A DNA stretch of 64,000 nucleotides, taken from positions 1,620,622 to 1,684,621 of the forward strand of contig NC_015315.1 of the NCBI RefSeq assembly GCF_000193375.1. Direction: 5' to 3'. This stretch comes from Thermoproteus uzoniensis 768-20. Its GTDB lineage: Archaea > Thermoproteota > Thermoprotei > Thermoproteales > Thermoproteaceae. The notes under the pieces were generated by a model, which saw nothing but the letters and a program-made list of their open reading frames with translations, did no database searches and was not told where the DNA came from. Shown piece after piece: positions 52,462-61,216 of this stretch. How positions within the stretch are numbered: the stretch's first letter is position 1; each line of letters starts with the position of its first letter. The translations under genes and the position numbers were made by a program.

Positions 52462-53772
52462 ATGGAGCACAAGGTCAGGGATCCAGCTCTGGCGCCTAGA
52501 GGCAAGCAGCAGATCTACTGGGCTGAGCGGAACATGCCGGTTTTGATGAGAATACGCGCCAGGCTCGAACGCGAGAAGCCGCTGGCCGGATTGACGGTCG
52601 CCGCGTCGTTGCACGTGACCAAGGAGACGGCGGTGTTGGTGAAGACTCTAGCGGCGGGAGGCGCGCAAGTTATCTTGATACCCTCGAACCCGCTCTCGAC
52701 TCAAGACGACGTGGCGGCTGCCCTAGCCGAGGAGGGGATAGGCGTGTATGCTTGGAGGGGCATGAACGAGCGCGAGTACTACAACGCCATAGGCTTCGCT
52801 ATATCCCACAACCCCGATCTGACGATGGACGACGGGGCCGACCTAACCGTGTCCTTGCACAAGCTGGCTCACGGCATCGCCGACAAGACTCTGGACTATG
52901 TGACCGAGGTGGCCAAGGGGGTCGACTTCGTGAAGGTAGCGAGTAAGATAAGAGGAGGCACCGAGGAGACCACCACGGGGGTGATAAGGTTGAGGGCTTT
53001 ACACAAGGAGGGGAAGCTACTATACCCCATAATAGCCGTCAACGAATCGTACACCAAACACCTATTCGATAACAGATACGGCACGGGCCAGTCGACGTGG
53101 GACGGCATAATGAGAGCCGCCAACGCGCTTATAGCGGGCAAGGTCGTTGTCGTTGCGGGCTACGGCTGGGTGGGGAAGGGCATCGCCGCGAGGGCTAGGG
53201 GGTTGGGGGCCCGGAGGGTCATAGTCACCGAGGTTAACCCCATAAGGGCTCTCGAGGCCGTGTTCGACGGCTTTGAGGTCATGCCCATGTCGCAGGCCGC
53301 CGAGATTGGCGACGTGTTCATAACGGCGACAGGCGACATACGCGTAATAGATCTAGACGACATATTGAGGATGAAGGACGGCGCTATTTTGGCTAATGCG
53401 GGCCACTTCAACGTCGAGATAGATGTCGAGGGCCTCGAGAGGATCGCCAAGTCCAAGAGGACTATAAGGCCCTATTTGGACGAGTACGAGCTGCCCGGCG
53501 GCAAGAGGGTGTACCTAATAGGCGAGGGAAGGCTCGTGAATTTGGTGGCGGCGGAGGGCCACCCGAGCGAGGTCATGGACATGTCCTTCGCCAACCAAGC
53601 TCTCGCGGCCGAATATTTGGCCAAGAACAAGCTGGGGATCGGCGTCTACAAGCTACCAGACGAGCTGGATGCAGAGGTGGCGCGGCTGAAGCTCGAGGCC
53701 ATGGGCATCAAGATAGACGAGCTGACTGAGGAGCAGAGAAAGTATATATCCAGCTGGGAGTTAGGCACTTGA
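52462..53772 (+). CDS. ahcY: Adenosylhomocysteinase
   Basis: 436 aa. It splits S-adenosylhomocysteine to adenosine and homocysteine. [40 protein letters not shown] and [20 protein letters not shown] are substrate-domain blocks; [20 protein letters not shown] is the NAD-binding loop; [15 protein letters not shown] and the C-terminal [20 protein letters not shown] close the tetramer NAD site. Operon with uL14. Confidence 0.97.
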   Translation: MEHKVRDPALAPRGKQQIYWAERNMPVLMRIRARLEREKPLAGLTVAASLHVTKETAVLVKTLAAGGAQVILIPSNPLSTQDDVAAALAEEGIGVYAWRGMNEREYYNAIGFAISHNPDLTMDDGADLTVSLHKLAHGIADKTLDYVTEVAKGVDFVKVASKIRGGTEETTTGVIRLRALHKEGKLLYPIIAVNESYTKHLFDNRYGTGQSTWDGIMRAANALIAGKVVVVAGYGWVGKGIAARARGLGARRVIVTEVNPIRALEAVFDGFEVMPMSQAAEIGDVFITATGDIRVIDLDDILRMKDGAILANAGHFNVEIDVEGLERIAKSKRTIRPYLDEYELPGGKRVYLIGEGRLVNLVAAEGHPSEVMDMSFANQALAAEYLAKNKLGIGVYKLPDELDAEVARLKLEAMGIKIDELTEEQRKYISSWELGT

Positions 53773-53804
53773 TGAGCGGATCCTATTTCTGAGAGCTGAT
53801 GTCA
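53767..53804 (+). ncRNA. Candidate C/D box-like sRNA at the end of ahcY
   Basis: C-like TTGATGA (53769-53775), 13 nt, CTGA (53789-53792), then CTGATGT and a second CTGA only two bases further. TATATATC (about 53743-53750) is 25 bp upstream but also codes for AHCY residues. Only one guide of normal length fits, so this is weak. Confidence 0.3.
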
Positions 53805-54154
53805 CTGACCTGCGGCGAACACCTCTTCAAGATGCCTCTGTAAAATCTGGCGAGGCGCCTCGCCTCTCGCATCCTCCTCACTAACGTAGTTAGGTCCGAG
53901 GGCGATATGCCGTTGGAGCGCAATTCCCCGTATAGGCTCCTCAGCCTGGCGAGCTCAGAGGTGTAGTAGTCGAGAAACGCCTTGGCCTTAAGGCACTCTG
54001 CCGACTCCCCACCTCCGACATCGACTTGGTCTAGCCCTAAAACCCTCCTGACAGCCTCGCCCGAGTCGTCCCTACGTAACGAGTCCAAGACCCTTTCCAC
54101 GGATATTCCGCCTAGGTATTTGCCGTATTTGGATACTATGAACTCTAGCTCCAT
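53783..54154 (-). CDS. Hypothetical helical protein, 123 aa
   Basis: All-helical, no known family. LEFIVSKYGKYLGGISVERV then LDYYTSELARLRSLYGELRS and LVRRMREARRLARFYRGILK. A DNA-replication/GINS-like helical look is possible but not supported further. It overlaps the upstream acidic protein gene by 10 bp and is its operon partner. Confidence 0.7.
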   Translation of the reverse strand: MELEFIVSKYGKYLGGISVERVLDSLRRDDSGEAVRRVLGLDQVDVGGGESAECLKAKAFLDYYTSELARLRSLYGELRSNGISPSDLTTLVRRMREARRLARFYRGILKRCSPQVSDISSQK

Positions 54155-54462
54155 GGCGCAACTCTCTTGAGGATCGCCTCGCCTAGATATCCCTCCTCTA
54201 CCACCTCCACGGACTCCTCGAACTGCTCTACGCTCTCCTCAACATCCTCCTCTAGATCCTCAACCGGCTCCTCGTCCTCCGCGACGGCCCACCTGCTTCT
54301 ACGATCAACCGACGTCACGGGGATGTTGGCTAGCCGTGCGGCCTCCCTCGCCGCATCTATCCCCGACTCTAGGTATATCAGTGCTATCAATCTCAGCCTC
54401 TCAGCTAGTGACAGATCGGCCAGCTTATGAAGATGGGCGACCAGCCGCGCCTTGACCGCCAC
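54145..54462 (-). CDS. Hypothetical acidic protein, about 105 aa
   Basis: N-terminal helical domain (KARLVAHLHKLADLSLAERL, then LIYLESGIDAAREAARLANI) followed by a strongly acidic linker (EEPVEDLEEDVEESVEQFEE) and a short conserved tail (GYLGEAILKRVAPWS). The frame opens at 54642, but GTG 54462 lies 24 bp from GAATATAAG and removes overlap with the divergent gene. Acidic low-complexity plus terminal basic motif suggests a partner-binding adaptor; inference only. Confidence 0.7.
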   Translation of the reverse strand: MAVKARLVAHLHKLADLSLAERLRLIALIYLESGIDAAREAARLANIPVTSVDRRSRWAVAEDEEPVEDLEEDVEESVEQFEESVEVVEEGYLGEAILKRVAPWS

Positions 54463-54604
54463 AGAACATAAAGGCCCTCCGAATATAAGCGAAATAATTA
54501 AGAAATGTTCGGTGGACTTTCCTAAAAGTGATGAGGACTTCAAGGGCTCTCGATGGCCGGCTATCGCCGCACTGAAAGATAAAAGTCCGGCGTTGACTAC
54601 TGCT

Positions 54605-55264
54605 ATGGATATCAAAAACCTGGTTTCCGATGTGGGCGTCAAGGTGGCGTATCAGACCGTGCGGGGAATAAACAACGCGATGAGGCCCAAGGAGTTGGAC
54701 GCTCTTATAAAATCTGCCGAGGAAGAAGTTAGAAATAAATATAAAATAGAAGACTTAAAAAATAATAAAATTATTAGAATATATAGAGATTTTTATTGGA
54801 AAGTTATAAAGATAGATCCGACTAAGCAACGTCCAGCCCAGGAGGCGTTGTTGCGTAGAGTGCTCCACGGAGAGCCTCTGCCGAGGATAAACCCGGCGGT
54901 GGATATAGGCAACGTGGCGTCGATAAAGTGGCTCCTTCCAGTGGGGCTCTACGACATAGATAAGATAGGTAGCGAGTCGTTAGAGCTTAGATGGTCCAGG
55001 GGCGAGCTCTTCAGACCGATAGGAGGCAAGCCGGTCCAGGTAAACGGCCAGATAATACTCGCCGCTGGGGACGTGGTGTTGCACGTATATCCCTATAGGG
55101 ATAGCGAGCTTACTAAGGTCGACGAAAGTACCAAGAACGTATTGATAGTGGTTGCTGGGCTAAAAGAAATAGAGAACGACTCGCTTATCGAATGCGCTAA
55201 GTTCATTTCTACTAATTTCGAACAATTATTGGGAGGAAAAGCCGGCGATATTAAAATTATTTGA
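54605..55264 (+). CDS. B3/B4 tRNA-binding-domain protein
   Basis: 219 aa with the B3/4 editing-type fold known from PheRS beta subunits: VGVKVAYQTVRGINNAMRPK, RPAQEALLRRVLHGEPLPRI, NPAVDIGNVASIKWLLPVGL and DIDKIGSESLELRWSRGELF. Free-standing B3/4 proteins may edit mischarged tRNA; substrate unknown. I start at ATG 54605, 26 bp after GATAAAAG, not at 54452. Codons about 38-70 (54715-54815) form an AT-rich island. Confidence 0.82.
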   Translation: MDIKNLVSDVGVKVAYQTVRGINNAMRPKELDALIKSAEEEVRNKYKIEDLKNNKIIRIYRDFYWKVIKIDPTKQRPAQEALLRRVLHGEPLPRINPAVDIGNVASIKWLLPVGLYDIDKIGSESLELRWSRGELFRPIGGKPVQVNGQIILAAGDVVLHVYPYRDSELTKVDESTKNVLIVVAGLKEIENDSLIECAKFISTNFEQLLGGKAGDIKII

Positions 55265-56573
55265 TCTTCTCAAGGAACATATCTATGATCTCTTTAATAG
55301 AGGGCCCTTCAAGTATTTTTAGATCCCATTTAACCCTAACAATAGGTTTAGTTATCTTTATAACCTCCTCTATCCTCGCCGGCGTCCCTATGACGACGAC
55401 GTCGACGTCGGCTCTGGCGATGGTCTCCTCGAGATCTCTCTTCTGCTCGTCGGTGTAGCCCAAGCTGGGCAACACGGGCCCCATGTGGCTGTATTTGGCG
55501 TACAGTTCCTTTATGGACCCCACGGCGAAGGGCCTGGGATCGACCACCTTGGCCCCGTACTTCTGCGCGGCGATATACCCGGCGCCGTAGGGCAAGCCTC
55601 CGTGGGTGACCGTCGGCGCATCCTCGATGACTAGGACGCGTCTGCCGTTGACGGCGTCCGGCCTCTCGAGAGAGACCTCCAGATCGGCCTTAGCCACTAC
55701 GGCTCTCGGGTTGTTGCGCCTCGCGTTGTCCTCTACGACCTTCACCTTATCCGGCCCGGCGTCGCTCACCTTGGTGATTATAACGACGTCTGCTATGCGT
55801 AGATTGACCTCGCCGGGGAACGACCCCACCTCGTGGCCGGGCCTCCTGGCATCTGCGACCACCACGGCGAAGTCCGGCCTGAAGAACGGGAAGTCGTTGT
55901 TCCCCCCATCCCACAGAACGACATCGCCCAGCTCCTCGGCCTTATTCAAGATCCTCCCGTAGTCCACGCCGGCGAGCACCGGGATCCCCATATCCACGTA
56001 CTGCTCGTACTCTTCCCGCTCCTCGAAGGTTATCTTGGCGAGATCCTCCTTGGTCCTATACAGCTCGACCGCGCTGGCCGCCAGATCTCTGTAGGGCATG
56101 GGGTGTCTGACCGCCACCACTCTCAATCCCCTGGCCGCCATCTCTCTGACCAGAGCCCGGCTGACGGTGGACTTGCCGGCGCCGGTCCTGGTAGCCAACA
56201 CGGCCAGCACCGGCTTGATCGAGTTGAGGTAGGTGTCGTTGGGCCCCAATATCCTGAACGACGCGCCGGCGCTCAACGCCGATGATATTATGTGGCCCAC
56301 GTCCTCGTACAACAAGTCGCTGTACGCCAACACCACCTCGTCTACGCGGAGACTACGTATCAGCTCAGCTAGCTTATTGTAGTCGCTCCACGTATATATG
56401 GGGATCCCGTTGGGGTAGAGATCGCCCGCAAGCTCTCTCGGATATCGTCGGCCAGGTATGGGTATCTGGGTCATTAAAAAAGCCACCACCTCGTACTCCC
56501 TATTGTCTCTGAAGAACGTGTTAAACACGTGGAAGTCCCTACCTGCGGCCCCCACTATCGCCACCCTCCGCAT
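55257..56573 (-). CDS. Cyclic 2,3-diphosphoglycerate synthetase-type P-loop protein
   Basis: 438 aa. RRVAIVGAAGRDFHVFNTFF (Rossmann start), ELAGDLYPNGIPIYTWSDYN, VLAYSDLLYEDVGHIISSAL and a P-loop VLATRTGAGKSTVSRALVRE (about 131-150) match archaeal proteins annotated as cyclic 2,3-diphosphoglycerate synthetase. cDPG is a thermoprotectant in some archaea; whether this family member makes it is uncertain, since it is widespread beyond cDPG producers. It overlaps the convergent B3/4 gene by 8 bp. Confidence 0.75.
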   Translation of the reverse strand: MRRVAIVGAAGRDFHVFNTFFRDNREYEVVAFLMTQIPIPGRRYPRELAGDLYPNGIPIYTWSDYNKLAELIRSLRVDEVVLAYSDLLYEDVGHIISSALSAGASFRILGPNDTYLNSIKPVLAVLATRTGAGKSTVSRALVREMAARGLRVVAVRHPMPYRDLAASAVELYRTKEDLAKITFEEREEYEQYVDMGIPVLAGVDYGRILNKAEELGDVVLWDGGNNDFPFFRPDFAVVVADARRPGHEVGSFPGEVNLRIADVVIITKVSDAGPDKVKVVEDNARRNNPRAVVAKADLEVSLERPDAVNGRRVLVIEDAPTVTHGGLPYGAGYIAAQKYGAKVVDPRPFAVGSIKELYAKYSHMGPVLPSLGYTDEQKRDLEETIARADVDVVVIGTPARIEEVIKITKPIVRVKWDLKILEGPSIKEIIDMFLEKIK

Positions 56574-56636
56574 AGTATATAGATATCAAAAGTTTATATA
56601 GATTGTAGTATTAAAAATGGGCGAAGGTGCGCCGCC

Positions 56637-57236
56637 ATGCTCGTGCTGTCGGACATACACATAGGATCGCGGAGCTCGCTGATAGGGGAGCTCAGGAGGT
56701 GCCTATCGGGCGTCCAGGTAGATGTGTTGGCCATCGCGGGGGACCTCTTCGAGGACGAACACCGCCGCGTCGGCAGAGATGAGGCGACCAAGCTGTTTAG
56801 GCGGCTGCTCGCGGTCTTGTCGGTGAGGCCCAAGATGTTGGTGGCCTCCCTGAGCTCGTCCTCGCATGACCCCATCGTCGGCCACTACGCCGATATGATA
56901 GACGGAGTTGAGGTGTTTGCCTGCAACTGCCCCATAAGCCTTAACTACGGAGGCGAGCGAATGGTCATAACCCATGGCGATATAGCTGTAGGCGACGGGA
57001 TTATAGCCTATATAATTGACCGCATAAGGCCTGGGACCGTCGGCAGGTGGGCCAAGAGGAAGCTCGGGCTTCCCAAGGACGTCTGGCTTATCTACGGCCA
57101 CAGCCACGTGCCGTATCTGAATGTGGACGAACGTATACTGAACCCAGGCTCGTGGAAGATTTACGGGATTAGGAGGGCTAGAGGCGCGGTGTACGAGATG
57201 CCCTCAGCCAAGCCTTTCTGCGAGCCAGATCTTTAG
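56637..57236 (+). CDS. Calcineurin-like metallophosphoesterase
   Basis: 199 aa. DIHIG (D7 and H9), AGDLF and GHSHVPYLNVD (metal-binding His pair) form the dinuclear site. The block normally GNHD is SSSSHDP, so the metal-bridging Asn is a Ser. ITHGDI follows. It resembles archaeal YfcE/LpxH-like phosphoesterases. The 3' end overlaps the convergent gene at 57204 by 33 bp. Substrate unknown. Confidence 0.85.
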   Translation: MLVLSDIHIGSRSSLIGELRRCLSGVQVDVLAIAGDLFEDEHRRVGRDEATKLFRRLLAVLSVRPKMLVASLSSSSHDPIVGHYADMIDGVEVFACNCPISLNYGGERMVITHGDIAVGDGIIAYIIDRIRPGTVGRWAKRKLGLPKDVWLIYGHSHVPYLNVDERILNPGSWKIYGIRRARGAVYEMPSAKPFCEPDL

Positions 57237-57647
57237 CCTCTCCAACGCGTCGGGCAACGCGCCGAGGATCTCCACATCGCCCTCCTTCCGCCTAAGCCCG
57301 AGACACCTCCTCCAATCCAAGAGATATCTAGAGTTGGCCTCGGCCTCGCGCCTAAACTTATCGGGCCCCGGCTCTTCGGGATCGAGCAAGGCCCCCCTGC
57401 CTACGTAGGCCAGGGCGTGGGAGTATCTGAGATAGATCGGCACTCCCTTGACATCTGACAAGGCCTTCTCCAAGGTGGACTCTCTACAGGTGGGAAGGTT
57501 CATTATCTGGACGGTGTACCCCCATCTGGCTATGGCCAAGCCCAAGCCCAGCCACCGCTCGGCCTCGCTGGGGGGCGGCGGGATTATCGACACGCGCCTC
57601 GGCCCGTTGCTCACGACTATATCCAGCAAGCCGTAGTAGATATCCAC
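57204..57647 (-). CDS. Hypothetical protein, 147 aa
   Basis: Alpha/beta protein of unknown family: DIYYGLLDIVVSNGPRRVSI, then LGLAIARWGYTVQIMNLPTC and GVPIYLRYSHALAYVGRGAL. The opening resembles CRISPR/DUF-type Rossmann strands but nothing specific. The frame opens at 57758; GTG 57647 lies about 24 bp from AACTAAATAG and is preferred. Confidence 0.68.
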   Translation of the reverse strand: MDIYYGLLDIVVSNGPRRVSIIPPPPSEAERWLGLGLAIARWGYTVQIMNLPTCRESTLEKALSDVKGVPIYLRYSHALAYVGRGALLDPEEPGPDKFRREAEANSRYLLDWRRCLGLRRKEGDVEILGALPDALERLKIWLAERLG

Positions 57648-57813
57648 GTAAATAACGAGGTCCCTATTTAGTTGTGATGAGGATGGTCTTTGCCGATCGA
57701 TGAGGAAGGGAACGAATGCTGATTCCTGAAATATGGGGTGGGCAAAAGTTTCATTCAACTCTACTCCGATTATCTTAAATATAAGAGACTATATATGGAA
57801 ATTGGGGGATGAT

Positions 57814-60366
57814 ATGGCTGTTAAGGTCATCAAGGCGTCTGGCGCCAAGGAGGACTTCTCAGAGGAGAAGCTACGCATATCTCTTGTTAGGGCAGCCGCC
57901 GACGTTGGCGTAAGCGTGGACGGAGAGGTGAAGATAAGGCCGACTTCCGATATAACCAGCGCTGAGCTGTCAGACTTAGTCGAGCTCGAGTTGCTCCGCA
58001 AGGCCATAGACAAGCCGGAGCTAGCCGAGGCGGCCAAGTCGCACCTGCTGGGCAGAATATATAAGGAGGCCTTGGGCAAGGACTTTCTGAGAGATAAGTC
58101 CAAGTACGGCGAGAGGGTCTTCGCCTCAGTGGAGAGGCTGGTCAGCGCCGGCCTTCTCAAACAAGAGGCTCTCTCGGCACTACGTTGGGTCGAGCTGAAG
58201 CCCGAGTTCGACCGCTCTCTGAGCTACAACGCATTGAGGCTGTTCACTAATGGCAACTACGCCCTGCGCGGCCCCGACTTCAAGATAGCGGAGACGCCGG
58301 CCGCCGCGGCGGCGAGAGTAGCCACGGCGGTCGCCGGGAGCCCCGAGGCGGCCAGGCTGTACTACGACGCCATAACATCGCTGAGGATAGTCCCGGCCTC
58401 GCCTTTCTGGTTCAACGCGTGGACCAAGAAGGAGATGTTCGCCTCCTGCTTCACTCTGGAGGTGGAGGACTGCCTCTCCTCCCTCACCCATCCGGGGAGG
58501 TACTGCATATACGACGCCTTGGCATACTCGGGCATAATACAGCAGTTGGGCGGCGGCGTCGGCTACGACTTCTCCCTACTCCGCCCCGAGGGCGACGTGG
58601 TGAGGGGGAGTGTAGGGGTTGCGTCGGGCCCCATCAGCTTCATGAAGCTCTTCGACGCCAACGTAGACGTCATAAAGCAAGGCGGCAAGCGCCGCGGGGC
58701 GCAGATGGGCACTCTCCACGTCTGGCACCCGGATATCCGCAAGTTCATCAAGGCCAAGACAGGCGAGTTGAAGGACGCACATCTGCAGAACTTCAACATA
58801 TCGGTCTTCGTGGACGACACATTCATGGAGAAGGCGCTCGGCGTAGATCAGAACCCGAAATACCCGTTGATAAACCCCCGCGTCTTCTACGACAAGACGG
58901 GGCAGAAGGCTGTGGAGCACGTGGACGTATACAAGGAGGCCGAGGTGCCCAGAGACGCCATATGGGGCGAGGTAGACGCCAGCCAGCTCTTCCGCGAGAT
59001 ATCGAACAGCGCTTGGGATTCCGGCGATCCGGGCCTTATATTTAAGGCCAATCTAAACGCCTCTAACCCGCTCTTGGGCGAAGAGATAGAGGTCGCCGGA
59101 TATCGCTTTACATATATATGGAGATCCGTTAATCCATGTGCAGAGACTGTTCAAAATCCATTCGAGGTATGTAATCTAACTCACATAAATCTTGTAAAGT
59201 TCATAAAGGATAATTGTGCCGGTAGTTCATTCGAGGAGAAGCTGGCGTGTATAGATTGGGAGGGCTTGGCCCAAGCCGCGAGGTTGGGGACGCGCTTCCT
59301 CGACAGTGCCATAGACAGAAGCCGCACAGGTATAGAGATAGTGGACGAGATGAACTCGGCCACCAGGAAGAACGGGCTGGGCATCATGGGCTTCGCGGAG
59401 CTCCTCATAAAGCTCGGGATACCCTACGCGTCTTGGGAAGCCGTGGAGTTGATAAACCGCATCATGGGCTGGATATACGTCAATGCGCTGGACGCCTCGG
59501 CCGACCTCGCGAGGGAGAAAGGGCCGTTTAAGTATTTCGAGAAGTCGATATATGCCAGAGGCGAGCTGCCCGCTCTGAAGTTCCAAGACTTCGTCTGGTC
59601 GCGGTGGGAGCGGGTCAAACACGTCTATCCGCCGGAGCTGAGGGATGCGGGCGATCGCCTTAGGGAGATCACGGAGAGGACAAGGCAGTGGCTTCTGCCG
59701 TATATAGAGAAGCTTAAGGAAAAGGTCAAGGGCGGCGTGAGGAACTCCGTGGTGCTTTCCATAGCCCCGACCGGCAGGACCAGCATATTGGCGGGCACGA
59801 CCAGCGGGATAGAGCCCGTGTTCGCGTTGGCCTTTCTCCGCAACGTCACGGTGGGCACGTTGGTGGAGTACTACGAGCCGGGGATAGAGTATCTCAAGGC
59901 GAGGGGCCTCTGGACGCCTGCGGTGAGGAAGGCGGTGGAGGAGACCGGCATGTTGAGGGACGCCCCCGTGCCTGAGGACGTCAAACACTTGCTGGCGACC
60001 GCCATGGAGATAGGCTGGCTCTGGCACGTCCTCATGCAGGCGAGCGCCCAGCAGTGGGTGGACCAAGGCATCTCCAAGACGATAAACATGCCCGCCAACG
60101 CGCCGAGCGACGACGTGTATTGGGCCTTTGCGTTGGCCTGGGCGCTGGGGGTCAAAGGCATAACCGTGTATAGGGATAAGTCGAAGTCTGTGCAGGTGAT
60201 ATACACGGGCTTGAAGCAAGAGATAAAGAAGAAGTTGGCGGAGACGAAGATAACGGTGAGGCCTATATCGCTCGAGACGTCTATAGACGAGGCGGCTAAC
60301 GAGGTCAAGCTGAAGGCCTTGGAGGAGGGCAAGGATCCGTACTGCAAGACTGGCGAGTGTAGCTAA
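57814..60366 (+). CDS. nrdJ: Adenosylcobalamin-dependent ribonucleotide reductase (class II)
   Basis: 850 aa. N-terminal ATP-cone (about 1-95, VKVIKASGAKEDFSEEKLRI). Catalytic barrel: PFWFNAWTKKEMFASCFTLE (first redox Cys), GGGVGYDFSLLRPEGDVVRG, SVNPCAETVQNPFEVCNLTH (NPCAE radical site), and SIAPTGRTSILAGTTSGIEP. The C-terminal DPYCKTGECS supplies the reductant Cys pair. A TATA-like TCTTAAATAT gives a start near 57803, leaving an 11-nt leader with GGGGGAT before ATG 57814, one of the few genes here with a possible Shine-Dalgarno. The NPCAE region (59100-59225) is an AT-rich codon island. Confidence 0.96.
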   Translation: MAVKVIKASGAKEDFSEEKLRISLVRAAADVGVSVDGEVKIRPTSDITSAELSDLVELELLRKAIDKPELAEAAKSHLLGRIYKEALGKDFLRDKSKYGERVFASVERLVSAGLLKQEALSALRWVELKPEFDRSLSYNALRLFTNGNYALRGPDFKIAETPAAAAARVATAVAGSPEAARLYYDAITSLRIVPASPFWFNAWTKKEMFASCFTLEVEDCLSSLTHPGRYCIYDALAYSGIIQQLGGGVGYDFSLLRPEGDVVRGSVGVASGPISFMKLFDANVDVIKQGGKRRGAQMGTLHVWHPDIRKFIKAKTGELKDAHLQNFNISVFVDDTFMEKALGVDQNPKYPLINPRVFYDKTGQKAVEHVDVYKEAEVPRDAIWGEVDASQLFREISNSAWDSGDPGLIFKANLNASNPLLGEEIEVAGYRFTYIWRSVNPCAETVQNPFEVCNLTHINLVKFIKDNCAGSSFEEKLACIDWEGLAQAARLGTRFLDSAIDRSRTGIEIVDEMNSATRKNGLGIMGFAELLIKLGIPYASWEAVELINRIMGWIYVNALDASADLAREKGPFKYFEKSIYARGELPALKFQDFVWSRWERVKHVYPPELRDAGDRLREITERTRQWLLPYIEKLKEKVKGGVRNSVVLSIAPTGRTSILAGTTSGIEPVFALAFLRNVTVGTLVEYYEPGIEYLKARGLWTPAVRKAVEETGMLRDAPVPEDVKHLLATAMEIGWLWHVLMQASAQQWVDQGISKTINMPANAPSDDVYWAFALAWALGVKGITVYRDKSKSVQVIYTGLKQEIKKKLAETKITVRPISLETSIDEAANEVKLKALEEGKDPYCKTGECS

Positions 60367-60401
60367 CTGTAGGTGACAAAAATCGCGGGTCCGCGTACCA
60401 C

Positions 60402-60878
60402 ATGTTCGATCTAATAGTCAAGGCGGTGAGAATAGGCCTAATGGTGCTGTTGGGCTCAGTCATATATTCTGTGTTTTATCTCTGGTTCTATGGTTTGTTT
60501 GATGTTAGAATTATATTAATTGGAATATATACAATGACATTAATATCAATAATTCCATATATATTTATAAATATAATCCATAATATTAAGAATAGACATG
60601 ACGGACGTTGGATAATCTACATCGCGCTGTCCGTATCGCTATTGTTTTCCATATCGGTAGCATATGCTAGGTTGCTATCTCTGGAGAACTATATCCAGCC
60701 CGTATCTGTCCCTCAGCTACGTTACGACGGCACTCTGGCGCTGTCCCTCGCATTGTTGGGGCTGGCCTCCCTGCTCTATCTCGGCTCTGTGGTTCCCGAC
60801 ATAAGGAGGATCGCCGACAAGTTCGTTCTGGCGTTGAGGGAGGGGCGCGAAGAGGAGTACGAGGTTGAGATAGTTTAG
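60402..60878 (+). CDS. Membrane protein of unknown family, 158 aa
   Basis: Four membrane segments (about 8-28, 34-52, 72-90, 108-125) and a charged C-terminal tail (RIADKFVLALREGREEEYEV). Family not recognised. Codons about 25-70 (60475-60610) are extremely AT-rich (RIILIGIYTMTLISIIPYIF region), flanked by GC-rich codons at both ends of the same gene. It lies 36 bp after nrdJ, possibly cotranscribed. Confidence 0.72.
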   Translation: MFDLIVKAVRIGLMVLLGSVIYSVFYLWFYGLFDVRIILIGIYTMTLISIIPYIFINIIHNIKNRHDGRWIIYIALSVSLLFSISVAYARLLSLENYIQPVSVPQLRYDGTLALSLALLGLASLLYLGSVVPDIRRIADKFVLALREGREEEYEVEIV

Positions 60879-60908
60879 CTTTTTATTTTGCGCGGATACT
60901 CCCACACG

Positions 60909-61178
60909 GTGAACGACTACATGGAGCTCGTGAGGTATCTGGAATCCCAAGAGTTCTACCGCTTGGTCGACGTCATAAAGTACAGAGGTGGCCGTCGCTA
61001 TATATTTAAGACTTCGATAAGGGACGGCGAGGTGTATATACATCTAGTCTTTTACAAAGATAGAGCGTATCTGGAGCTGTGGCCCCAGAGCTTCGCCATA
61101 CCTATGGCCACCTATGATCTCGGCAAACAGCCGCTATCCACGCCGTTGGCCTTAGTCAATATACTTCGGAGGACGTAA
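60909..61178 (+). CDS. Hypothetical protein, 89 aa
   Basis: Small alpha/beta protein: MELVRYLESQEFYRLVDVIK, then RYIFKTSIRDGEVYIHLVFY. Unknown family. The frame opens with TTG at 60888; the GTG at 60909 lies 26 bp from CTTTTTATT and is preferred. Confidence 0.68.
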   Translation: MNDYMELVRYLESQEFYRLVDVIKYRGGRRYIFKTSIRDGEVYIHLVFYKDRAYLELWPQSFAIPMATYDLGKQPLSTPLALVNILRRT

Positions 61179-61216
61179 GGCGCGTTAGAATAATAAGGAG
61201 GGCCTAAACGCTCCAT

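Noticed and set aside
54452-54604. Upstream extension of the B3/4 protein
   Set aside because: The TATA box and family similarity place the start at 54605; the extension overlaps the divergent gene's promoter.
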